Positions 1 through 4,942 of a DNA stretch of 5,110 nt are shown here, piece after piece. The position numbers were made by a program, and so were the translations under genes. Numbering within the stretch: the first letter of the stretch is position 1; every line of letters begins with the position of its first letter. The notes beneath the pieces are model-generated. The model had not been told where the DNA came from. It worked only from the letters and a program-made list of their open reading frames with translations, and did no database searches. This stretch comes from Promethearchaeota archaeon (lineage in GTDB: Archaea; Asgardarchaeota; Lokiarchaeia; Sigyniarchaeales; SOKP01). The stretch is from assembly GCA_030606095.1 (NCBI GenBank), contig JAUWHC010000239.1, positions 1 through 5,110 on the forward strand, written 5' to 3'.

Positions 1-206
1 GAATTATTGGTACTTACAAAAAAAAACATAAAAAATATTTGTTTCGAAAAGAGATTCGAGCTTTAAAAAAAGAAGATGCTCTTGAAAAAGCACTTAGTCG
101 AATAACATCGATCGGTATTTTGAGAAGACAAATAAATATTCAAGAAATAAAAGAGATTTCTCCAGAAGAGGTTCAGGATTATCTTATTCGCGAATTATCG
201 CAATAA
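1..206 (+). CDS. rpl18a: 50S ribosomal protein L18Ae (LX / eL20 family), 3' part only
   Basis: This is the C-terminal 67 codons of a small archaeal large-subunit ribosomal protein; the reading frame begins at base 3 and ends with TAA at 204-206, and the start lies outside the window. The family is usually about 60-80 residues, so only a short N-terminal piece is missing. Visible family-like stretches are the basic start (YKKKHKKYLFRKEIRALK), EDALEKALSRI, and the tail RRQINIQEIKEISPEE, which match the typical order 'RAL..EDALEK...S.....KRRQI.I.EI.EI'. The usual Gly-Ser-Arg-His segment before the RR pair is replaced by TSIGIL, so it is a somewhat divergent copy. Position directly before pfdA and ftsY is the common archaeal arrangement and supports the call strongly, because the protein itself is short and low in complexity. 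Confidence 0.8.
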   Translation, partial: IIGTYKKKHKKYLFRKEIRALKKEDALEKALSRITSIGILRRQINIQEIKEISPEEVQDYLIRELSQ

Positions 207-210
207 AAAC
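201..210 (+). promoter_or_regulatory. Candidate TATA element for pfdA
   Basis: CAATAAAAAC overlaps the stop codon of the L18Ae gene and is centred about 28 bases before the pfdA ATG. That is the spacing expected for an archaeal TATA box that yields a leaderless transcript. No GGAGG-like ribosome binding site lies between it and the start. In DNA this AT-rich such matches arise easily, so confidence is limited. Confidence 0.35.
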
Positions 211-233
211 TTTCTCACATATAGTTGATTTGT

Positions 234-644
234 ATGGAAAACAATCAAAATTATGAAAAACAATTACAGCAATTTAGGTATATTAAAGAACAACGAGACA
301 TGTTCCAAGGGCAATTTGAAATAGTCAATGCGTCTCTTGGAAATTTATACACTACAAAAAAAACTCTTGATAATTTAAAAGATGGTGTAGATGAAAGCGA
401 CGAGATTCTAATCCCAATTGGGGGTCTAGTGAGCATAAAAGGATCAATTAAAGATACAAAAAAAGTTCTTGTGTTTGTTAACCAAGACACTGTAATTGAA
501 AAAACTATTGAAGAATCTGTTGAATTTATCAATAAAATTATGAAACAACATAATGAACAAATAAAGTTTTTAAAAGAGAGAATTCTAACCTTGGATTATA
601 ACCTTCAAGGAATAAACCAGATGTTTCAGAATAAAATGGGCTAA
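234..644 (+). CDS. pfdA: Prefoldin alpha subunit
   Basis: Encodes a 136-residue prefoldin alpha subunit. In archaea two alpha and four beta subunits form a cytosolic jellyfish-like chaperone that holds unfolded proteins and passes them to the thermosome. The layout is typical: an N-terminal coiled coil (about residues 5-50, rich in Q, E, K, L), a central beta-hairpin region (about 57-90, containing ILIPIGGLVSIKG and the family-like IKDTKKVLVFV and DTVIEKTIEE), then a C-terminal coiled coil (about 91-130). Length is normal for the family (about 130-150). The ATG at 234 is preferred over an in-frame TTG at 225, which would add only three residues and has no better signal. It starts 27 bases after the L18Ae gene and precedes ftsY, the usual archaeal order. 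No Shine-Dalgarno sequence is visible, so translation is probably leaderless. Confidence 0.93.
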   Translation: MENNQNYEKQLQQFRYIKEQRDMFQGQFEIVNASLGNLYTTKKTLDNLKDGVDESDEILIPIGGLVSIKGSIKDTKKVLVFVNQDTVIEKTIEESVEFINKIMKQHNEQIKFLKERILTLDYNLQGINQMFQNKMG

Positions 645-652
645 AATATTTG

Positions 653-669
653 TGTTTTTCACTTCTTTT
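653..669 (+). terminator. Candidate T-rich terminator after pfdA
   Basis: Two T runs (TTTTT at 655-659 and TTTT at 666-669) begin about ten bases after the pfdA stop. Archaeal RNA polymerase terminates at U-tracts without needing a hairpin, so this could end the pfdA transcript. The second run also overlaps the putative ftsY TATA element. Confidence 0.3.
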
Positions 670-675
670 AAAATA
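666..675 (+). promoter_or_regulatory. Candidate TATA element for ftsY
   Basis: TTTTAAAATA is centred about 25 bases before the ftsY ATG, in the 50-base gap after pfdA. The position fits a leaderless archaeal transcript, and there is no Shine-Dalgarno sequence before the ATG. Judged on position and composition only. Confidence 0.4.
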
Positions 676-694
676 GTATTAATCTTCAATTCAC

Positions 695-1609
695 ATGGTT
701 AAGTCAATGAAAAAATTAAGTAATGTTTTCTCTATTTTCGTTAAAAAGACTTTATCTGACAAAAGTTTAGATGACGCTTTAAACGATCTGAATTTATTAT
801 TAATTGGAAATGACGTAGCTACCGAAACCGCAGACATCCTCTGCGATAAAATCAAAGATTCGCTTAAAGGCGAACAGATAGGTCTATTATCGTCAAAAAG
901 TAAACTTTTATTTGATGTTTTAAAAGAAGTAATTACCGACATTTTAACGCCTGAAAAAGACATAAATTTATTGGATGAGATAAATATTAAAAATTCTAAA
1001 AACTTGCCATATATTATAGTTTTTCTCGGTGTAAACGGTACTGGGAAGACGACTACAATTGCAAAAATAGCTCATTATTTAAAAAAAAATAATTTAAGGT
1101 CTGTAGCTGCGGCTGCGGACACATTTAGAGCGGCAGCAATAGAACAACTCTCTTACCATATGCAAAATGTTGGAATTAGAGTTATCAAGCATGAATATAA
1201 ATCAGATCCTGCAAGTGTTGCTTTTGATGCAATACAACACGCAACAGCAAAAGGAATTAACGTTGTTCTAGTTGATACTGCGGGAAGACAAGTTAGTAAT
1301 AAAAATTTAATGAGAGAAATGCAAAAAATCGTTAGAGTTGCCGAACCGGATTTAATCTTATTTGTTGGAGATAGCCTTGCTGGAAATGACGCGTTAACCC
1401 AAGCCAAAGAGTTTAATAATAGCATAGGAATTGATGCAAACATTCTAACCAAATTAGATGCCGACGCTAAGGGTGGTGCTGCGTTATCAATATCTTACGA
1501 AACTAAAAAACCTATCTTATTTGTTGGAACGGGACAAGGATATGACGATTTAGAGCCATTTAATCGTGAAATATTCATTTCAAACATTCTTGATATTAGC
1601 GAAAAATGA
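695..1609 (+). CDS. ftsY: Signal recognition particle receptor FtsY (GTPase)
   Basis: A 304-residue SRP-receptor GTPase that docks ribosome-SRP complexes at the membrane and, by joint GTP hydrolysis with SRP54, hands nascent chains to the Sec translocon. An N-terminal four-helix N domain (about residues 1-95) precedes the G domain. Visible motifs are the P-loop GVNGTGKTT (112-120), the SRP-GTPase signature ADTFRAAAIEQL (141-152), DPASVAFDA (171-179), the Walker-B/G3 motif DTAGR (194-198), the G4 motif TKLD with DADAKGGA (252-262), and the closing GTGQGYDDLEPF (278-289). The form is FtsY rather than SRP54 because there is no methionine-rich M domain and the end matches GQ..DDLEPF. The acidic A domain found in many bacterial FtsY proteins is absent, so membrane contact probably relies on the N-terminal helix. 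It lies just before secE, linking targeting to the translocon. The ATG at 695 is used; a second in-frame ATG at 707 is possible. Confidence 0.98.
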   Translation: MVKSMKKLSNVFSIFVKKTLSDKSLDDALNDLNLLLIGNDVATETADILCDKIKDSLKGEQIGLLSSKSKLLFDVLKEVITDILTPEKDINLLDEINIKNSKNLPYIIVFLGVNGTGKTTTIAKIAHYLKKNNLRSVAAAADTFRAAAIEQLSYHMQNVGIRVIKHEYKSDPASVAFDAIQHATAKGINVVLVDTAGRQVSNKNLMREMQKIVRVAEPDLILFVGDSLAGNDALTQAKEFNNSIGIDANILTKLDADAKGGAALSISYETKKPILFVGTGQGYDDLEPFNREIFISNILDISEK

Positions 1610-1636
1610 CAATCAAAAGTTTAATCAATAATTAAA

Positions 1637-1667
1637 TTTTTTAAATATTTAGTTTTAATTTAAATAA
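1637..1667 (+). promoter_or_regulatory. AT-rich block: ftsY T-tract and candidate secE TATA elements
   Basis: Six Ts at 1637-1642, 28 bases after the ftsY stop, could terminate ftsY transcripts. Two TATA-like elements follow: TTTTAAATATTTA ending at 1651 and TTTAAATAA at 1659-1667. The second is centred about 35 bases before the secE ATG, which would give a short leader of roughly eight bases. The whole 88-base gap is very AT-rich, so assignments are tentative. Confidence 0.35.
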
Positions 1668-1678
1668 TAATCAAAAAA

Positions 1679-1696
1679 AACGGAAGAAAAACGGAA
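1679..1696 (+). repeat. Tandem AACGGAA motif immediately before secE
   Basis: AACGGAA occurs at 1679-1685 and again at 1690-1696, the second copy ending one base before the secE ATG. The same heptamer lies directly against the GTG start of dnaG on the minus strand (3660-3654). It is the only G-containing stretch in an otherwise AT-only upstream region. It could be a weak ribosome-binding or start-site element; the function is unknown. Confidence 0.45.
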
Positions 1697-1697
1697 A

Positions 1698-1946
1698 ATG
1701 TCAAATTATCCCCATTATGAAAAATACTCTAAATACGATAAAAGTAAAAAATTAAGTATCTACGAACGTATTGGTGTCTTTCTTCAAAATACAAAAAGAA
1801 TAATAAAAATTGCCAATAAGCCAGATATGAAAGAATACCTTTTAATTTTTAAGATATGTGCAATTGGATTACTATTATTAGGGGGTATATCTTATGTAAT
1901 TCAACTTATTTGGACCTTTGTTAATTTCGTCTTAAACATCCGTTAG
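1698..1946 (+). CDS. secE: Preprotein translocase subunit SecE (Sec61 gamma)
   Basis: An 82-residue single-span membrane protein, the clamp subunit of the SecYE(beta) translocon. The family pattern is clear: an amphipathic surface helix (about 24-44, containing FLQNTKRIIKIANKPDMKEY) whose 'K/R-x-x-K-A-x-K-P-x-x-x-E' character is the archaeal/eukaryotic SecE signature, followed by one transmembrane helix (about 47-77, FKICAIGLLLLGGISYVIQL). The first 20 residues form a polar, tyrosine- and lysine-rich extension (HYEKYSKYDKSKK), so the protein is longer than the 55-70 residues usual in archaea. ATG at 1698 is the first start in the frame; an internal start would cut the extension but no suitable ATG exists before the amphipathic helix. 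It follows ftsY as in many archaea, but the usual downstream partner spt5 is absent here. Confidence 0.92.
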   Translation: MSNYPHYEKYSKYDKSKKLSIYERIGVFLQNTKRIIKIANKPDMKEYLLIFKICAIGLLLLGGISYVIQLIWTFVNFVLNIR

Positions 1947-1950
1947 CAAT

Positions 1951-1970
1951 TTTGAATTTTTCCTATTTTT
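1951..1970 (+). terminator. Candidate T-rich terminator after secE
   Basis: Two TTTTT runs (1957-1961 and 1966-1970) begin within ten bases of the secE stop codon, fitting an archaeal U-tract terminator. No hairpin is evident. Together with the TATA element that follows, this suggests that secE is not co-transcribed with the next gene. Confidence 0.45.
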
Positions 1971-1980
1971 ATTGAAAAGT

Positions 1981-1990
1981 AAGATATAAT
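1981..1990 (+). promoter_or_regulatory. Candidate TATA element for the OsmC-family gene
   Basis: AAGATATAAT is centred 26 bases before the ATG at 2012, the textbook spacing for an archaeal TATA box with a leaderless start. It is the best-looking TATA element of the window and supports the ATG at 2012 as the start. Confidence 0.5.
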
Positions 1991-2011
1991 CTATTTTTGA
2001 GTTGTTTTGTC

Positions 2012-2431
2012 ATGAAAGTATCGTTAAATTATACCGAAAATCTCCATTTTAAAGCTTCTGCGAGGCAATTTAATGAATTTAGCGTAGACGAACCTACATC
2101 ATTTCACGGTACGGATCTAGGTCCAAGTTCCGTCGAGTATTTATTAATTGGAATAGGTGGATGTTTAGGAACTTCCTTTTTATACTGCCTACAAAAAAGG
2201 AATATAAAGATGAAAAGCGTTGAAATCGTGATAGATGGAAAATTATCTCATGTAGGTCCTAAAATGCTTTTAAGGTTAACTAATGTGGATGCTGAAATTA
2301 GATTTAAACCTGAAGAAAACGCTTCTTCTGAAGAAATCAATTTATGTATCAAAAAATTTAGAGAATATTGTATAGTTTCAAACTCAATTTCGGATGGCTT
2401 GCCTATTAGTGTCAATTGTAATAAAATCTGA
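2012..2431 (+). CDS. OsmC/Ohr-family protein (thiol peroxidase-like)
   Basis: Encodes 139 residues of the OsmC/Ohr superfamily. Members are cytosolic dimers that reduce organic hydroperoxides with two cysteines, though many archaeal YhfA/SirA-neighbour types have no proven activity. Both expected cysteines are present: Cys51 in GIGGCLGTSF, at the head of the long central helix, and Cys120 in REYCIVSNSI, which matches the 'C-x-V-x-x-S' context of the second catalytic Cys. The N-terminal beta region includes DEPTSFHGTDLGPSSVEYLL, the usual 'GPSP.E.LL' segment just before the first Cys. Length is typical (about 135-145). The ATG at 2012 is preferred over an in-frame TTG at 1997, because it sits at the right distance from a TATA element and begins with the beta strand MKVSLNY. 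It occupies the place where spt5 is often found and converges on dnaG; no functional link to the neighbours is evident. Reducing partner is unknown. Confidence 0.88.
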   Translation: MKVSLNYTENLHFKASARQFNEFSVDEPTSFHGTDLGPSSVEYLLIGIGGCLGTSFLYCLQKRNIKMKSVEIVIDGKLSHVGPKMLLRLTNVDAEIRFKPEENASSEEINLCIKKFREYCIVSNSISDGLPISVNCNKI

Positions 2432-2456
2432 AATTAATCTCTACAATTCAATGTTG

Positions 2457-2463
2457 AAAAAAA
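2457..2463 (-). terminator. Candidate T7 terminator for dnaG
   Basis: On the minus strand a run of seven Ts starts nine bases after the dnaG stop codon, a plausible archaeal U-tract terminator in the 40-base gap between the convergent dnaG and OsmC-family genes. A 5-bp inverted repeat (TTCAA/TTGAA, 2447-2458) lies just beyond. No comparable T run for the plus-strand gene is seen inside the gap. Confidence 0.4.
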
Positions 2464-2471
2464 TAGAAATT

Positions 2472-3653
2472 TTAAAAGAAGAAAACAATTAATTGTTCCG
2501 GTATTCTTAAATCCTCTTCCTTGTTTTTACAAGCGATAAATTTAATTTTCAATTTTAATAAAAGTGAAAGCAGGCGTTTCGTCAAAATGCCATCAATAAT
2601 TAAAAATTGCGTACCTTTAAAATCTTTAATTTTTCCAAAGATTTCTCCAACCGGGATTTCAAATAGTTTTTCTAAGCTTTTATTAAACCCTATACTATGT
2701 CCTGGCTCTATTTTCTCAAAGCTTTCTTCTATTATTGCGAAATTTTTGACTTTTATTTTCTTCAATATTTTTTGTAAACGCGATTCCTTTCCTGCATGTT
2801 CTTTTCTCCCGAAATCCTTAGTCTCACGTGTGGTTCTTACGGGTTTTTTATTTTGGAGACATTTTATCATTTGTTTACGAGTAAGTTCTTCTACTTCGTA
2901 TCCTTCTGGTGCTCGCGCCACATAATCAAGCTTTGCAACTTGTAAAAGTTCATTTAAAATAATAGTCCCGCCACGATCCCCATCCAAGAAAGCTATAACA
3001 CTTTCTTTTTTCCTAGATAAAGCAGTAATCGATTTAGGAACTTGAGTACCTTGTACAGCAACTGTATTTTTAACTCCTATCCTCAATAAGTTTAATACAT
3101 CTGCTCGACCTTCAACGATTATCAGTTCTGAACTAGAGTCAACATTAGGACCCGCGGGTAAGGCTTCTGGGCCCCAAGAGATAATTTCTCCTAGTTTTAT
3201 ATCCGTATCGATTTGTTCTTCTATTTCGCTTGGTTCTAAAGATTTTTCATCCCATTTTTTTAATAATTCAGCCGCCCGTTCAATTATTTGTTTACGTTTA
3301 GCTTCTCTCACATCTCTTATTTCTATTAATTGAATTTCAGCTTCACAAGGTCCAACGCGCGAAACAGTTTCTACAGTTGCCGCCAATAGAGCAGTTTCTT
3401 TACGAGTAAGGCTAGAGGGGATTTTAATGATTCCTTCGGATATCCCTTCCTTAGATTCATTATTAACTTCAATTCGCCCGATTCTTCCAGATTTTTGAAG
3501 ATCTCTTAAATCGAGATCCAAAAGTAACCCTTCTGTTTGGCCAAAGATCGCTCCGACGATGTCTGATTTCTCGACAACGCCTTTAATCTTAAACCTCGTT
3601 TCGATAACATACTTTGTAGTAAAATCTATATTATTAGTAGTAATCTTAATCAC
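2472..3653 (-). CDS. dnaG: Archaeal DnaG primase-like Toprim protein (exosome subunit)
   Basis: A 393-residue archaeal DnaG. Unlike bacterial primase it has no zinc-binding domain. In archaea studied it is a stable part of the RNA exosome that favours poly(A)-rich RNA, and oligonucleotide primer synthesis has also been reported. The N-terminal domain carries VVEKSDIVGAIFGQTEGLL (26-44) and LDLRDLQKSGRIGRI (47-61). The Toprim domain has the catalytic glutamate in IIVEGRADV (Glu181) and the metal-binding DxD in FLDGDRGG (Asp224, Asp226), followed by DYVARAPEGYEVEELT (243-258). The C-terminal domain, with IPVGEIFGKI (333-342), ends in an unusual Phe-Phe-Phe. Length is within the usual 390-450 range. 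The start is GTG (3653-3651): it directly abuts an AACGGAA motif, no other start codon occurs before the conserved region, and a TATA-like element lies about 29 bases upstream. The catalytic residues look intact. Confidence 0.97.
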   Translation of the reverse strand: MIKITTNNIDFTTKYVIETRFKIKGVVEKSDIVGAIFGQTEGLLLDLDLRDLQKSGRIGRIEVNNESKEGISEGIIKIPSSLTRKETALLAATVETVSRVGPCEAEIQLIEIRDVREAKRKQIIERAAELLKKWDEKSLEPSEIEEQIDTDIKLGEIISWGPEALPAGPNVDSSSELIIVEGRADVLNLLRIGVKNTVAVQGTQVPKSITALSRKKESVIAFLDGDRGGTIILNELLQVAKLDYVARAPEGYEVEELTRKQMIKCLQNKKPVRTTRETKDFGRKEHAGKESRLQKILKKIKVKNFAIIEESFEKIEPGHSIGFNKSLEKLFEIPVGEIFGKIKDFKGTQFLIIDGILTKRLLSLLLKLKIKFIACKNKEEDLRIPEQLIVFFF

Positions 3654-3660
3654 TTCCGTT
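3654..3660 (-). promoter_or_regulatory. AACGGAA motif abutting the dnaG GTG start
   Basis: On the minus strand AACGGAA is followed immediately by GTG. Read together with the start codon it gives GGAAGTGAT, one base different from the consensus archaeal Shine-Dalgarno core GGAGGTGAT, but overlapping the start codon instead of preceding it. The same heptamer occurs twice just before secE. Role unknown. Confidence 0.35.
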
Positions 3661-3677
3661 CTTAATTTAATATTTTC

Positions 3678-3687
3678 TTATTTAATT
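3678..3687 (-). promoter_or_regulatory. Candidate TATA element for dnaG
   Basis: AATTAAATAA on the minus strand is centred about 29 bases upstream of the GTG start, which would give a leaderless or nearly leaderless transcript. It resembles the TTTAAATAA element before secE. The surroundings are almost pure A+T, so specificity is low. Confidence 0.35.
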
Positions 3688-4209
3688 TTATCAATAAATC
3701 TAAAATTAATTATAAACTTATTAAAAGAAGTAAAATCCAACTAATGGATGGGAACTAATGTTAAATTAATTATGTCTAACTAAGATCTTGAATACTTTAT
3801 CTTTTGAGATAGTTTTATTTATCTTTATTAAGCTTGAATTATGAATTTACTTCCTGTATATTGCTATAAGTTTGGATAATAATTTTAGTTTAATATTTTG
3901 ATTGATTTTTTTTTATGATTAATTTATTTTATTATTTCATTTAATTGATGATTTTTTTGAATATTGTACTTATTTCGATTAAAATTTTAATGTATTAATA
4001 TGAATGGTAAATTTAATTAATAACTCTATAAATAATCAACATTTTTTTGATGATTATATTACTAAAATAATTCTTTTAATTTATGTTTTGTTAATTTAAA
4101 GGTTCAATTAAGGTGTGATGTAAAGAAAATAGGCAAGCAAGCGTTTTAAATCATTTAATCATGTAACAAATATAATTTTATAATTTTTTCTCCAGTTCTT
4201 AGTTTTCGT

Positions 4210-4812
4210 TTACCAATTCTCTGATAGAAATTTTTCTAATTTTGTTATACAACTATATAGATGCGATTTAATTCCAATTTTTTGTGCAGCTTCAATGTTT
4301 TTTGGCGAATCGTCAATAAAAACTGCCTCTGAAGGTTGTATCCCATTTTTTTTTAAAGTAAAATGAAATATATCTGGATTAGGCTTTATTTTACCAATTT
4401 TTGATGAATTTATAATTAAATCAAAATTATCATGGATTGAGTGTGTTTGGAGATCAATATCGAGTTTATCTGTTGCATTCGTTAAAAGAACTAAAATTAA
4501 TCCTTCTTTTCTATATTTAAGAAATAGATCCAAAACATTATGATTAATAAGACCTGGAAAAGATGACCATTCCTTGATTAATTGCTTGCAATCTTCTAAA
4601 GGTGCAAATTTTTGAACCCGGAATGCGATTATCATTCTCCATTCTTCATCACTAATCTCTCCTTTGATTACCTTGTTCAGATCGGAATGCTCAAAAGCGC
4701 TTTTTACTAATGTACCTTGTGGTAATCCATACTGTTTTTCGTATTCCTCATTTCTATTTGTTGGAAAATGTCTAATAACACCATCTAAATCGGTGATAAT
4801 TGCTTTTATCAA
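4210..4812 (-). CDS. HAD-superfamily (subfamily IA) hydrolase
   Basis: A 200-residue haloacid-dehalogenase-type hydrolase, probably a magnesium-dependent phosphatase for a small soluble phosphoester; the substrate cannot be read from the sequence. All four HAD motifs are present: motif I TDLDGV (nucleophile Asp8, acid/base Asp10), motif II LLTNAT (Thr111), motif III with Lys143 in GKIKPNPDIF, and motif IV FIDDSPKN (Asp167, Asp168). An alpha-helical C1 cap follows motif I (about 18-85). The 'GLPxGxx..AF' and 'GEISDEEWR' segments of the cap, and the arginine right after DLDGVI, resemble a group of bacterial, notably actinobacterial, HAD-IA proteins. The start is TTG (4812-4810), the only start that preserves motif I; an upstream in-frame TAA limits the frame. 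A TATA-like element is 27 bases before it. The gene is divergent from a small disrupted frame on the right and has no functional link with dnaG. Confidence 0.93.
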   Translation of the reverse strand: MIKAIITDLDGVIRHFPTNRNEEYEKQYGLPQGTLVKSAFEHSDLNKVIKGEISDEEWRMIIAFRVQKFAPLEDCKQLIKEWSSFPGLINHNVLDLFLKYRKEGLILVLLTNATDKLDIDLQTHSIHDNFDLIINSSKIGKIKPNPDIFHFTLKKNGIQPSEAVFIDDSPKNIEAAQKIGIKSHLYSCITKLEKFLSENW

Positions 4813-4833
4813 AGAATAAACCCCGAGAAAATC

Positions 4834-4844
4834 GATTTAAATTT
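4834..4844 (-). promoter_or_regulatory. Candidate TATA element for the HAD hydrolase gene
   Basis: AAATTTAAATC on the minus strand is centred 27 bases from the TTG start, consistent with a leaderless transcript. A GGGG tract lies between it and the start (about positions 4821-4824 on the opposite strand as CCCC), which could alternatively act as a weak ribosome-binding site about eight bases from the TTG. Confidence 0.4.
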
Positions 4845-4912
4845 GTTTTTTGGTTAAATTGTAATTTTGCTGTTCTTTTTCATAATTTCAAACAAAAGTT
4901 ATAATTATAAAC

Positions 4913-4924
4913 TTAATATTTAAT
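4913..4924 (+). promoter_or_regulatory. Candidate TATA element for the small frame at 4943
   Basis: TTAATATTTAAT is centred about 25 bases before the ATG at 4943, the same geometry as before the other genes here. It would form a divergent promoter pair with the HAD gene. AT-richness makes chance matches likely. Confidence 0.3.
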
Positions 4925-4942
4925 CACAAATTGAATTCAAAT

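Larger units (their letters stand above)
3654..4209. other. Gene-free, extremely AT-rich intergenic block
   Basis: A 556-base stretch lies between the start of dnaG and the end of the HAD hydrolase gene, both on the minus strand. Hand counting of 3661-4200 gives about 94 G/C in 540 bases (17%), far below the flanking genes. No reading frame of convincing length or recognisable protein content is present on either strand. A less AT-rich island at about 4101-4143 (GGTTCAATTAAGGTGTGATG and a following GGCAAGCAAGCG) stands out but does not fold into a tRNA and matches no RNA family I recognise. Only the dnaG promoter region near 3678-3687 can be assigned. The block may be simply degenerate intergenic DNA; small RNAs cannot be excluded. 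Confidence 0.6.

Noticed and set aside
225..233. TTG start three codons before the pfdA ATG
   Set aside because: ATG at 234 gives a normal-length protein and fits the candidate TATA spacing; the TTG adds only Met-Ile-Cys.
251..532. Minus-strand open frame of 93 codons within pfdA
   Set aside because: It is antisense to the clear prefoldin gene, has no recognisable domain and no promoter of its own.
691..1452. Minus-strand open frames of 90 and 99 codons inside ftsY
   Set aside because: They lie opposite a fully intact GTPase gene with all motifs; their composition is what the reverse complement of that gene gives.
1997..2011. TTG start five codons before the OsmC-family ATG
   Set aside because: It would lie only about 11 bases from the centre of the TATA element, and the ATG at 2012 begins at the first expected beta strand.
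2521..2925. Plus-strand frame of 134 codons inside dnaG
   Set aside because: Antisense to the intact Toprim protein; Phe/Ser-rich content is typical of the reverse strand of a Lys/Glu-rich gene.
3559..3744. Plus-strand frame of 61 codons spanning the dnaG start and the AT-rich gap
   Set aside because: Half overlaps dnaG antisense and the rest translates AT-rich spacer into Leu/Ile/Asn strings; its hydrophobic look follows from base composition.
3841..3879. Short plus-strand frame MNLLPVYCYKFG in the gene-free block
   Set aside because: Only 12 codons, with no independent support.
3978..3991. 14-base perfect palindrome ATTAAAATTTTAAT
   Set aside because: In DNA of about 17% GC such A/T palindromes are expected by chance, and it is not placed near a start codon.
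3945..4055. TTGATGATT occurring twice, like C boxes of C/D sRNAs, with a shared ATTTTTTTGA
   Set aside because: No matching CTGA D box at suitable spacing, and the repeats consist of low-complexity AT-rich sequence.
4101..4110. GGTTCAATTA resembling a tRNA T-loop
   Set aside because: Flanking bases do not form a T stem and there is no acceptor, D or anticodon arm upstream.
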